Made by a program: the position numbers and the translations under genes. A stretch of 64,000 bases of DNA from Prosapia bicincta (taxonomy: Eukaryota > Arthropoda > Insecta > Hemiptera > Cercopidae): the NCBI GenBank assembly GCA_036971475.1, contig JBAIZL010000006.1:61689398-61753397 (forward strand), given 5' to 3'. This document shows, in pieces, positions 22,446 to 33,613 of this stretch. The notes beneath the pieces were generated by a model, which did no database searches, was not told the origin of the DNA, and worked only from the letters and a program-made list of their open reading frames with translations. Position 1 is the first letter of the stretch. Each line of letters begins with the position of its first letter.

Positions 22446-23289
22446 AAATGAGCAACTGTCAAACGTCACGTCATCTACTAAAAAACACATTCACTCACAT
22501 TCATTATTAAAAAAATATTCTAACCAACCCCAGTAAAGATTTTACCTTAAGGTCACATAGCACATTACCTTTTGCATTAAACCAACATCAACCACAGTGA
22601 AGTTTTTATAGACTATAGTTTTATTTTATACAATTCAGTACGGTACGCTATCTCGAACATTTCCTACTTTATTGCTCCTAACCTCGGACTGTAATCGCTT
22701 CTATATCTTGGACACTATGACAAGCGCCCGGTCCGGTTTGTCCACCGCCTACGATATAATATATTGTTAGTACGGAGGATATTTTTCTCTTAATGGCTCT
22801 AGTTATCTCTCGGAGGCGAACTAATCATGAAAGCACGACAGATAAACTTCTTGGAACTTGGAGCGGTCAAAGATAAATCAAAGTTTGTCTTATCTGTGTC
22901 CTCTCGCTTCGTAGACGTTATTGGGTGTATAAGATCGGCTTAATAATTCTAATGATAAATAACGATGTAAACTATATTGGTTTATAAATCATAGGCTTGA
23001 GATGATGAAATGTTTGTTAAATTCTAATCCCTTTTAGGCTGGGCGAAGAGAGGTTTTTCTGTAGCAAAGAAATTTCGTAAAATAGAATTAACTAGAAGAA
23101 TTGCTTTTTAAACTTGCGTGGAAAATCCAAAGCATGGAATCTTAATAGTTCTTATCTGACTCTAAAATCTATTATAGTGGCATTATTTCTTTAAACGAAC
23201 ATTAATTTTGCCGACAGAAGTGAGGTCTATTGGCACGTCTATAGAAATTTTGAATTGAGAAAAAAATCTAATTTTGCATAGTGAGAAAT
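22446..23289. other. Intronic stretch, nothing recognised
   Basis: Includes a mildly GC-richer section (22690-22930) with no open frame or splice-bounded exon that I could support. Confidence 0.45.
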
Positions 23290-23700
23290 CACCTAAATAT
23301 TTATTATCAGACGCGCCTAAGAATGTTTTCATTTAAAAATTTGGATTAAAAATAAAATAATTCATTATTTATATGGAATTATTTGTAATTAGATTTATCT
23401 AAATTTAAATAAATAACATATTTATCAACTGATCGAAACTATTTAAATAATAAACTTTTTCCTCAACAATGTAACATAACCTAAGTGTTAGAACAGTTAT
23501 TTTACAACATAACATAAATCAGCTGATATATGAAATCATATGTTATCATTTAATTCACTTTGAGGGGACTCTTAGCGTAACCTGATAAAATTCGTACTGA
23601 CGCTATTAATCTGACGGAAACTATACTGTCACGAAATTGTATGTTTATGCCTGTCCAAAAAGGTTTTGTAGGAGTAGCCATAAAAGTTTTCACTTCACAA
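23290..23700 (-). repeat. Repeat family Y, copy 2 (reverse)
   Basis: Mirrors 19370-19670 and neighbouring sequence: AATCAGCTGATATATGAAATCATATGTTA-type block, CTGACGGAAACTATACTGTC and ATGTTTATGCCTGTCCA. Confidence 0.65.
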
Positions 23701-24219
23701 AGAACCTTTTGTTAGGCCTAAATAAACCATCTATTAACAAAATATTCAGATTGTAAATTGTTGTTTTGCTTCTATTTAAAGTTCTTTTTGCGCATTTTAC
23801 AAAATGAGATACAATATCTCATAGTGGGTGCTTGGTAAAAAAAAATGAGAATGTTTTCAATAAAGCTATTAAATTATTTTTTAAGACAACCCTTTTACGG
23901 AAGGCTAAACATTTAGACCTAATATTTAGTTGATTGTATTACAAGTTGGAAATAACAGTTTCGAAACTAGTGTACACGTCAGGGTTTTATTATCATTGTA
24001 TATTTAGTCGAATAGCAACAGCATCCCCCTGCTGACTACAAATCTTTCCCTTGAAGTACAATTGTCTTCTGGAATGCTTAAATTATGTTCTCAAGTATTT
24101 TAAATAACATTTACCATATAGCGGTATTGTCAGCAAAATATATCTATTCTATACTTCAACCAACTTTTAAAATTACTCTTGAAAAAACCTGTGATATTTT
24201 TTAACTTTTGCTTTATAAG
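23701..24219. other. Intronic AT-rich stretch
   Basis: Nothing recognised. Confidence 0.45.
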
Positions 24220-24745
24220 TTCATCATCATAAATTCGTTTTACCGTGTTTATATAGTGTCTAAGTAAGTAATATAATAAAAAATAAGTAAGTTCCTACTG
24301 AGGTTAACAATGAAAACTTTTGTTTTAATTACCCTAGACTACTATATGATATTGTGTGGTAACCATGGCAAAGGTTTAAGGTTATGCGATAGAGGTTTTT
24401 CGACAACGAGGTGGGGTGGAAAAAATTCTTATTTATATCTTTGATATCTTTGAGAAATATATTTCTTGGTATCGGAAAGATGGCGCAGCGCAAGGTACGA
24501 GAATGAAAATTCTAAGTTCAAATCCTACGTAGACTCCCCAAATTTTTATAATTTAATTATTGAACAAATATTTGAAAAAACTGTATTAACATCGATTGTC
24601 ATCGATTATAGGTTTAAAAAAATTGATTTCAACTAGATTGGCTGAATAAAAACGTATTTTATTAACGGTTGAAAATTTGTACACAAGATGTAACTTATAT
24701 CAGGAGAGTGTGAACTAATAGAAGGAATTTAATAAGAGTAAGAAA
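24220..24745 (-). repeat. Family X copy with tRNA-like middle (reverse)
   Basis: The reversed tail is at about 24294 (TTCCTACTGAGGTTAACAAT). The tRNA-like block on the plus strand has TGGCGCAGCGC (24481-24491) and AGTTCAAATCC (24515-24525). Reversed body and head (GGAGAGTGTGAACTAATAGA) end near 24730. Confidence 0.75.
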
Positions 24746-24954
24746 TTTCGAATTTTATGACAAGCACGATAAATAGATTTTTCAGGCCACTACGTATCAT
24801 TGATAGTTTTTATTCTAAGCTCATACAAAATCACCTATCTGCATTAAGCTAAACTCAACGTTTCCCCCAATTTTAGTCCGTAAAAGTAGCGGTGTTGTAT
24901 ATTTGCAAAGTCTTATTATTGAGAGATTATTATGATTATGAGATTATTTCTTAT

Positions 24955-25670
24955 TATTAAATTCCTTCTATTCGCTCACGTTCTCTTGATGTATGTCTTG
25001 TACAAGTTTTCAATCGTTAGTAAAATACGATTTTATTCATCCAATCAGGTTCAAATACATTTTTTTAAACTTATAGTGGATGACAATTTATGTTGATACA
25101 GTTTTTTAAAATATTTATTCAATACGTAAATTATAAAAATGTGGTTGTGTAGATCGGATTCGAACTGAGTATGTTCATGTTCAAAGACTAGCGCTTTTTG
25201 GCACTGAGCCAATTTTCCATAGCTAGGAATGAACTTTTTAAAGATCGATTTGAAAAACCTCCATTGTATAACCTTATATTGTTCTAATAGCTACCACAAA
25301 GTATCATAATTAATGGCCTAGGATTCAAAATGAATGAAAAGAATAAAATAAATAAAGAAATTGCAAGATATCGATTCTTGCTTCACGAATTGATAATGCG
25401 AAAGGAAAGCAAAAGGAAAATATAACACAATGGAAGTACAAAAAAGCGTATAAATAGTAACAAATAAAAATAATAGTTTAACACCATACGTAGAGAGTAA
25501 GATGGAAAATTGCAAGGAAATTCTCTTTCTATTTTGCCGCTTTATATTGTTATTCTGACATATGTATATATATTTGTATTCATTGTAATTATAAAAGAAT
25601 AAGAAAGTAAAATACAATTTTTCTTTGTTGATTTAAATACGAATTCACTTTTTAAAAATTATTATTACTT
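24955..25670 (+). repeat. Family X copy with tRNA-like middle, abutting last exon
   Basis: Head at 24960, body, reversed tRNA-like block (GGATTCGAACT at 25156-25166; GGCACTGAGCC at 25200-25210), third module near 25530-25600 and tail near 25625. It ends about 60 bp before the acceptor of the last Meteorin-like exon, so this repeat lies beside the branch-point region. Confidence 0.75.
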
Positions 25671-25732
25671 ATTTTATCTTCATCTGTTAGCAAACATAAG
25701 ATTTTTCGTTAAAGTAAAATTTTATTTTGCAG

Positions 25733-26070
25733 TTACAAGAGGAATTATCCGCAGCATAGAAGCTCGTGAAGACCTAGAGGTGTCCGAAGTGACAGTCAAG
25801 ATCACCGTGCACCTACGGCATTCATTCAACGTGGAGGAAAACGAGAACTCCATCAATGAAGACGACTTGCCGAAACACGACAGCGGGCTGGTGTACCTGC
25901 ATGTGCCCGGGCATTGCGGAGCCCGAAGAGGAACGGGCGAGTTTGTATTTATGGCGAGAAGGAAGCTCGGCGAGCTGGCTCTAACCTGTGCGCCCAGACT
26001 GGAGGATTGGGCCGAGATAGTGAGGACTGAAAACCAAAACGGTAACGCCCATTGTGTTCTAAAGAGTTAG
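25733..26070 (+). CDS. METRN-like: Meteorin-like protein, last exon
   Basis: The exon follows TTTTATTTTGCAG, entering in phase 1, and ends at TAG (26068-26070) after 111 complete codons. It opens VTRGIIRSIEAREDLEVSEV, which fits the post-CTSDF segment of Meteorins, then DSGLVYLHVPGHCGARRG, TGEFVFMARRKLGELALTC and APRLEDWAEIV, closing NGNAHCVLKS. The HCG, GEF.FM and CAPR motifs and a cysteine five residues before the stop are family hallmarks. The three exons give about 264 residues and nine cysteines. Human paralogues are roughly 290-310 residues with ten cysteines in the mature protein, so only the signal-peptide exon is missing. All visible exons are intact, so this looks like a working gene. 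Confidence 0.93.
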
Positions 26071-26556
26071 TGTCTATGTGTGGAACGAAACTACTTGATT
26101 CAGTGGTGGGCACAATGTGCCTTGTAGTTCTGTGTAAACTTTAAGCATTGTTTGTTTACGGCTGGGAAACTGTGATGAAAAAAGTAGATACATTACTATT
26201 AAAGTCGTGAGTGATTTCAGTCTAACGGGAATATTAACTGTTACTGTTATGTCCCTACACTGATTTTTGTTTGCAATATCACAAATGTGTAACGAACGCA
26301 TCAAATGTTTCAGAACTACACAATATAGCAATATAGTTGCCAAGGAAATACAATAATATTCTGTTAAAACACAACATTCCTGACAAGTGGAGCATCCTCG
26401 TGGCAATTTTTATAATTTTGACAAGCATGATACTTCCTAAATATTGAATGCAAACCCTCTGTTACTCGTCTAGTTAACATGTAATTATATCTTGTAAATT
26501 ACAAAGTGTATTTAGATTTAAATTATTTTCCACTTTGTTCTAAATACAACACTGAT

Positions 26557-26562
26557 AATAAA
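26557..26562 (+). promoter_or_regulatory. Candidate polyadenylation signal of Meteorin-like gene
   Basis: AATAAA lies 487 bp after the stop codon and before the 26.6-kb palindrome. AATAAA is common in DNA this AT-rich, so this is a guess from position alone. Confidence 0.3.
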
Positions 26563-26629
26563 TTGTACACTTCAGTGAAAATATGTTAACAATAGTGGAT
26601 TATTAATCATATTTACACTCGCAGAGAGT

Positions 26630-26965
26630 GGGGTTGACTGGCGAGTCGGGTACAACTATGTACAGTATTTATACAGGCAACGTTTCAATAACTGATACGT
26701 TACCGTCTTTAGGCTTTATTCCTTCTGCACTCTGTTAAAAAATAGCGTCGTGACATAACCTTATCGTTAGTACACATGGACAAAGGTGCTGTGAGTTAAT
26801 GAAAGTGTATATGCGCTGTTTTCTTAAATATACTAAGGTCATGTCACGACGCTATTTTTTAATAGAGTGCAGAAGGAATAAGACCTGATGATGATAACGT
26901 ATCAGTTATTGAAACGTTTCCGTATAAATACTGTACATAGTTGTACCTGACTAGGAAGTCAACCG
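26630..26965. mobile_element. Inverted-repeat element with hammerhead-like motif downstream of Meteorin-like gene
   Basis: Arms of about 120 bp: left 26640-26765 (GTACAACTATGTACAGTATT to AAAAAATAGCGTCGTGACAT), right 26845-26960 in mirror. The right arm keeps a full hammerhead-like core; in the left arm the first box has decayed (TCTTTAG where TCATCAG is expected). There are no flanking TA microsatellites, so this is a different subfamily from the 9.8-11.9 kb loci. It may fall in, or just after, the 3' UTR of the Meteorin-like gene. Confidence 0.65.
26880..26922 (+). ncRNA. Hammerhead-like motif, 26.9 kb
   Basis: CTGATGA (26885-26891), T, helix II GATAAC (26893-26898) with GTTATT (26905-26910; five Watson-Crick pairs and one G-U), GAAA (26911-26914). 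The last A plus CGT gives self-complementary ACGT as helix III, then T at the cleavage position. Helix I pairing is weak. GAAACGTTT is a form I associate with Penelope-type hammerheads. Confidence 0.6.
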
Positions 26966-27854
26966 CTTTTTATTTAAGAAGAGTGAATTATATTTTCAAA
27001 CATTGTAACTTTTAAATCCACTTAAAGATTAAAAACCACCTTAAAATTCTTTGTATTAGAAATAAATTTTATTTGTTTATAATCTTATTAAGGTTTGTAA
27101 ACTGCACAGATTTCTAGATTTTTCTGTATCTTTATATTATATTAATAACATAAAACAGTGATAATTAATACGTACATAAAGTGAAATATTTTGACAGTTT
27201 GTCTTTAAAAGAAATCCTGATCTTTATTTTAGACATGTTTTAGAATTTTTATAAATTTTAAAATAACACTAAACTTATTAAGTTAGGTGTAAGTTAAATA
27301 AATCTTTTATATATCTATGATACAAGAAATTTATTTTAAAAGAATTGTTTATAGAGATTTATGTTAATTGTTGCGGATTGAACAAATGCAGTCCATCCTA
27401 GTATGAAAATTTTGTAATTACTAACCCATTTATGTTCTGTTATTTCTGAATTATGCAGCGAATCATTGAAGGATACGTTAAAGTCTTCTATTGGCATTGT
27501 ACTCGAATAAGCGTATTTATTAACCGTTTTAAGATTACTCTTGTTTTGTTTTATATGAAAAAACTATCTTAAAGTATTTAAGAGTTGATTAATATGGCGT
27601 TATTATAAAACTGGCCATTATAAACATTTTTAAGGGGTAAAATATTTAAAAGAAACATCACCCTTGGACGGTATAACCTCAAAACCTTACTTCGCCCTTG
27701 TAGCAATATTGTAACAAACAACCCCCTGTTTACATAGTGTTTCTGACATGTCTTGACAAAGGTTAATAGTTTTTTTTTTCTAAAGCAGATCAATAATTAA
27801 AATATTACTAAATTGTACATGTTTTACAATTTTCACGTCCATTGTTTGATCCTA
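26966..27854. other. Unannotated AT-rich stretch
   Basis: No gene seen. If the first AATAAA is not used, part could be 3' UTR. Confidence 0.4.
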
Positions 27855-27901
27855 CGACTTTTTCAATTCCTACTGTTAGTTCACACTCTTCATATACATA
27901 C

Positions 27902-27974
<73 letters not shown>

Positions 27975-28033
27975 TTAATATATATTTATTTATTTATATT
28001 ATATATTTAATATATATAATATATATATATATT

Positions 28034-28084
<51 letters not shown>

Positions 28085-28152
28085 AGTTTTCTTGTTCAAT
28101 AATTTAAAACAACATAGGTTATTCAAATACAAGAATATTTATTAATTTATAT

Positions 28153-28196
28153 CCAAAACTTTTCGTTGGCAAACAGTACCAACATCATCAGGAATG
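28153..28196 (-). ncRNA. Hammerhead-like motif, locus F left arm
   Basis: Minus strand: CTGATGA (28191-28185), T, GTTGG and CCAAC as helix II (28183-28179 and 28169-28165), GAAA (28164-28161). Helix III here reads AAGTTT instead of AAGCTTT, which breaks its perfect self-complementarity. Confidence 0.6.
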
Positions 28197-28259
28197 AAAA
28201 TTACAATAATGTAAGCTATTATCAATAATGTAAGCTATAGGTTACATTATTGTAATTTT

Positions 28260-28306
28260 CATTCCTGATGATGTTGGTACTGTTTGCCAACGAAAAGCTT
28301 TGGATA
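28260..28306 (+). ncRNA. Hammerhead-like motif, locus F right arm
   Basis: Helix I ATTC (28261-28264) with GGAT (28302-28305, one G-U). CTGATGA (28265-28271), T, helix II GTTGG (28273-28277) with CCAAC (28287-28291), GAAA (28292-28295), AAGCTT, T. All elements of the core are present. Confidence 0.65.
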
Positions 28307-28670
28307 TAAATTAATAAATATTCTTGTATTTGAATAACCTATGTCGGTTTAATATATATATATATATATATATATATCGTTTAAATTTTCAATCACAGTT
28401 AAAATTATTTTTGTTCATCCACTCAAGTTCAAATAGATTTTTTAAAACTTGTAGTGATGACACTTGATGTTAATACAGTTTTTTTTTCAAATATTAATTG
28501 AATAATTAATTTTGTTTTCTATTTTGCCACTTAATATTGTGATTCTGTCATATCTACATACATATTTATAATAATTGTAATTATTTAATAAAAAGTAACT
28601 AAACATTTTCTTTGTTGTCCTAAGTAGGAATTGATTTCTAATTTGTTTTTATTATTAGCTTTGTAATAAC

Positions 28671-30905
28671 AAGAACAATTTATTAACTGACTAAACCTTG
28701 AGCTTTAAAATCATCAACTAAAAACAAAAATATTTTCAAACGTGTTTCTTTATTGATATGTAAAGAGTGTTGTACAAAATTACCAGCGTTTAATTAAATA
28801 CAGCTTTAAGGCCTACTGTAGTAGTTTCTTAGGGAATAATTAGGCCCTTCTCCACCTCCACCTGTTCCCCCGAGGGACCCTTGTAGGACCACCAAGGGGA
28901 TACTGTTTAATTTCAATTTTCCAGAGCTATTCTGTAAATTTACCACTAAAGATGACTAAATCAGTCTGATTATTTAGGCCACACAAGATGAGTTTCTAAT
29001 TATAATTGTTGCCTATTGGGGCACCCAGACATTAATCTTTGTGGCATGCTCTGCGCCACTGCCTTTACACTATGACTGATGGTCGCTGTAATTATTCATT
29101 TGTTATATTCCATTCAAACCCTATGGAGTCATTAAACCAGCTTCTGTAAAGCTTCGGGTTTTTTTAGAATAATATATTCTTCACAACTGATATAAATTTC
29201 TAAAGGTAAAATGTATCAATTATGTTTTTAAATTTCATTTTTATTACTTTTAAGTATTGTTTTTTTTTTACTTATTTTCCTTTCTTTGTTTCATGAATGT
29301 CTTCTAACTTGCTAACAATTTATTTCAAATATTTCCTATTAAATTGTATAATAATGTTAGTGTTTATAAATAGTTTCCTAATGTACAGTCCTTTGTATAT
29401 TAATTTAAGTGCAATATATTCTTTGTAAAAAATACTTAAATTAGTTTTTATTCTTTTTCTCTTTTTGTTTGCATTATTTCTTTTTAAATATGTACTAACT
29501 ATATTTATTTACCATAAAGGGTGTACTAGAGGTTATGTTAATTTTAAATATTTTTAAATATCTAAAAACACTTGAAGTTGCAGAGATATAACATATTATT
29601 TTATAATTTTTTACAGGAATTTTCATTTGGAATCTTTTTTAAAAAAATTGTATAAATTTCATAAAAACCAAAATGAAACAAGTTTAGTCTAATTGGATCT
29701 ATTTTGTTCATAAACTGACCTTACGCCCAACTATTAACATATTTTTACTTTGTGAATTACTGTGCCAAATTATAATACATTTCAATTATTCTATCCTAAC
29801 TCCCTATTATATTATTCTATTAAATACTTCTTACTAATGTTTTTTTAATCAAATTATGTAAAATTCTCGTGTATATATTGTTTATATGTATTAAATGTAA
29901 AAAAAAGTGTTAAGTGCCATGGAATGCAGAACTGTGCAGTGAAAATTGTTTTGTTTTGGTGAAAAACTAAGGTTATATTGTATTTTTGTACAGATAGAGT
30001 TTTTAAGTTTATAGTTTATTAGTGTTTAATGAACTATTGTTAATAAATTTATTGCTTGTTCTATATTTGTAAATTTTGATCTCATGTACGAATAAAAAAA
30101 AAATCTTTAATGTTGTTATTGTTAAGGATAGGAAGTTCTGAATGACTGCTAAATTTAATGACCTGTCACTAACAGTAAACATTGCAGAGTAGTTTTGTAA
30201 TTTCATTCATTTATTTTAGATACGTTCTTTACTACTTTGCCATTGTAATGCAATAGCAGTAAACTCTTTATGTGCAATCTTCTCATGCCGTTCTGTTAGC
30301 AGTGTTGCAATAATATTATTATTTTACTATAGTAATTTTTTTTTTTTTTAAATAAAATGCTTTAAAAGTATTTTTTTAGAAATTTAATTTTGCATATTCA
30401 CATTTTGTAAAGCAAAAAATGCTTCAGATAAATTGTAGCTTAACGACCTTTGTAAGACATTGTAAACTATAATTTGTAATGCAGTATGATTTATTCCTAA
30501 CCTAATGCTACTTTTAATGAACGATTTTAGTTTAATCGTGGATATTGTGATAAATTTTTAAGAATGATTTTATTTTGTAAAGTATTGTCAAAGAAAATGA
30601 TTTTTGACTTTTATAAATATTTGTACTATAATTATTTTTCCTACATCCTCATTTCCTGAATTAGAAGAATTGTTGTTTTTATTATAGTCTTCGTAAATTT
30701 GTGTTGAAACATTAGATTGCCATTGTGAACCTAAAGAAATGTACTAAAATACTGAGACATTCCCACTACAGTCAGTGTTTTAAAAAGAAGGGAAAATAAA
30801 AAAAACTTGTTCAAATATAAATATTTAACTCTTAACTGAGAGTTATCTTTCAAAAAACGCTCATGTCTGTATGCAAGCACGTGTATTTGATGTTTGTGGT
30901 ATTTG
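28671..30905. other. Very AT-rich stretch, nothing recognised
   Basis: 2.2 kb of low-complexity AT-rich DNA with no open frame, repeat copy or RNA motif that I can support. A short C-rich patch lies at 28850-28900. Confidence 0.5.
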
Positions 30906-31155
30906 GTTTGTGTGTGTGTGTGTGTGTTTGATGTGTGTGGGTGTTATGTGTCTTTAGGACGTGGTGTGTGTGGGTGTGATATGTCTTTGGGACGTGGTGG
31001 TGGTGGTGTGTGTGTGTATGTGTGTGGTGTTTGATGTGTGTGGGTGTGATGTCTTTGGCATGTGGTGTGTGTGTGTGTGTGTGATATTAATGTGTTGGTG
31101 TGGTATGTCTGGCTTGTGGTGTGTGTGTGTGTGTGGTGTTTGATGTGTGGGGGGG
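30906..31155. repeat. GT-rich minisatellite
   Basis: Imperfect units of GTGTGTGTG, GTGTTTGATGTGTGTGGG and ATGTCTTTGGGACGTGG. Frames on both strands are artefacts. Confidence 0.9.
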
Positions 31156-32334
31156 ATGTAATGTTATTCATACAAATTGACTGTGAAAATTATTTGCTCA
31201 AAATTCGAGGAATAATTCTGTTATAAAAAATATAAATAAATACAGATGATACCTTATTTAAAGGAATAGAACTTTGTTCTGAATAAAATTGATGCTGAGC
31301 TAAGAACACAAGGTTACTCAAACCTAAAACCTAACTGTTACTCTTCTTATAGAAATAGTGTATATTAACTTTGCATAAAACTGTTTTTAGTTTATGCTAG
31401 ATATCAGTCCATCCAACATGTATAGTTGGCACTCCGCCAAATTCTCAAAGTCAATGACATCAATCAACAGGTTGAAAAATTCATTTCAAAGTTAAATAAA
31501 TTAATATACTGTATTCTATTATGCAAGAAAAGAACTACTCTGTAGCAAGAAACCAGCAAAATAACTCTAATTTCAGAAATATAGTTTAAAAAGTTGATAA
31601 TGCCAAGCTGTCATCATTTTATAAAATATATTTGTGGGGTTTGAGTTATTTTACAGGTTTGCTGTTTTTGTTATTCTTGCAAGCCTAACTAAAAGTGAAA
31701 TAAGTAAAGGCTGAGCCGAGGGTATTTTTAGGAACACTAACCTACAAATATGTTTAAAACACACTTTTTGTGGAGCCCTACACAAATGTTGAGGATGGGG
31801 GCACATAAAACCCAGGTATGTAGTAAAGTGGGGTTCCTAACAGTTTTACACCAGGGACCGTATTAATCTCAAAATTATTTCTGGCAGGCCCCTAATTATG
31901 AATTAGTGCGGGTTTCAGGCAAGAAAAACAGAAAGTACAACAAATTCTAAATTTGTATTAATGAATGTTTAAAAATTATAACAATTTACATTTTGGTACT
32001 TTTTATTAATAAATCAGTTTTATAACCAAGTAACACAAACTTTAAGGCTACCAGCTAGTTTCACTATTGTTACATAACAAGGACTGTGATACAAGTAATA
32101 AGATAGAGCCTCTGGCAGAGGGTATCTCTCTTATATAAGGACGTGGAAAACCGCTCCTCAACCGAGATAAAGTTTTACCTGCTACCTGAGGAGGGGGGAA
32201 AGATTTTCTTGTTAACAAAATGTTCAAATAAATCAAAAGTTGAAACCCGTTTTAAATTGATTTCATGAAGGATAGTTTTAAATACTTTAACCTAACGACG
32301 ATGCTCCTGATTGTCCCTTGTTTAGGGACCTTGT
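31156..32334. other. Unannotated stretch with possible hAT debris
   Basis: GGGTTCCTAACAGTTTTACA around 31832 resembles the subterminal part of some hAT elements, but no partner end was found. Otherwise nothing. Confidence 0.3.
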
Positions 32335-32775
32335 TTGTCCCTGATTAGTTCATGGGATCTCGTCCATGGTAAATGGTAATGGATCAGTTCATGGTGAATG
32401 ATAGTGGATCAGTTAATGGGATCTCATCCATGGTAAATGGTAAAGTATCAGTTCATGGGATCTTTCCCACAATAAACAGTTCATGAGGTCTCGTTCATGG
32501 TAAACGGCAATACATCGGTTCATGGTGAATGGTAATGGATCAGTTCATGGGATCTCATCCATGGTAAATGGTAAAGAATAAGTTCATGCAGTCTTGATCA
32601 TGGTAATGTTAATGCATCAGTTCATGGGATCTCATCCAATGTAATGGATCAGTTCATGGGGTCTCGCCCATGATTAATGGTAATGGATCAGTTCATGGGA
32701 TCTCATCCAATGTAATGGATCAGTTCATTTGGTCTCGCCCATGATTAATGGTAATGGATCAGTTCAAGGGATCTC
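32335..32775. repeat. Minisatellite of CAGTTCATGGGATCTC units
   Basis: About a dozen units, 24-39 bp long, built from GTTCATGGGATCTCGTCCAT and GGTAAATGGTAATGGATCA. Length variation comes from loss of the second part in some units. Confidence 0.9.
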
Positions 32776-33613
32776 GGATTAATTTTTTATAAGGAGCAAA
32801 CATTTTCTCCGTTATTGAGTTCAGCTCGTTATATATAAACCCCCGTATATATCTAGCTTCGGACATATTTCGAAATCATTATAGAAAACCCATAAAAATG
32901 TATCAAGCCTTGGGTTATTCAAGGTACTTGTCGTAGATAGAAAAATTCAGACTGAAGCTGGAACTTGGACCTCAAAGAACTGTTCCCGTTTCTAGTTCGT
33001 GAAATTCCCCGGCGGACGCCCATTAATAGGGTCAATTATCCAATATAATGATTTGATTTAATCTTTCGAGACGCGTTCTTCAAAACGGGCTGTAATTTTG
33101 ATAAGTGGATGAAGAACACAATAACGGTTCTACTTTTAACTGCTAGATGTATTTCAGGAATTGGTTCAAAATATGAAACAGTATAATCACCTTTTATAAA
33201 GTTTTTTTAAAACTAATTAAAAAAAAAATTAATCCCTGTTTTTTTAAGCTGAACAATATTTTGTGTTTCCCTGCAAGTCTTGAGTATTTAACCTTGGTAA
33301 CAACTCGATGCTGTAACTAGGAAATTTCGTCAATAAACATTGTATAAAGTTAATTATTTTTATTTTACCCTGGGGCACGAATTTCTCTTTGCGCGCCTTG
33401 TCCAAAAATCTAAAATATCACTTTTTCTATAAAAGTAGTTAGAAACACAGAACTGTAATAATATTAAAGTAATAATTACAAACCCTTGCTACAAATATTT
33501 ACTCACTTATTACGTATATTCCCTGCAAGCTATAAGGAACATTTAGGTGATGCTAACTGTGCTAACGAAATGTGCATAAAGGTTGTGTAAATATTTTGCA
33601 TCAAGAGTTTATA
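32776..33613. other. Unannotated stretch
   Basis: Nothing recognised. Confidence 0.45.

Larger units (their letters stand above)
18907..25732 (+). other. Meteorin-like gene intron (phase 1), 6.8 kb, repeat-filled
   Basis: The intron runs from GTGAGT to TTTTATTTTGCAG. It holds two copies of repeat family Y, six copies or fragments of family X in both orientations, a MITE and an (AC)n tract. About half of it is recognisable repeat. No exon-like segment was found inside. Confidence 0.85.
28090..28350. mobile_element. Palindrome with two intact hammerhead-like cores (locus F)
   Basis: Inverted arms (about 28115-28215 and 28240-28340) run from ATTCAAATACAAGAATATTT inward to TTACAATAATGTAAGCTAT. 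Both arms keep the two catalytic boxes and helix II unchanged, the best-preserved pair in the window. Confidence 0.75.
27855..28670 (+). repeat. Family X copy split by TA tract and palindrome
   Basis: Head (CCTACTGTTAGTTCACACTC, 27868-27887), a long TA tract (27895-28080), palindrome F, another TA tract (about 28350-28378), then body (TTTAAATTTTCAATCACAGT) and tail (TTGTCCTAAGTAGGAATTGA, 28614-28633). Same nesting as at 10.9-12.2 kb, at an independent site. Confidence 0.75.
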
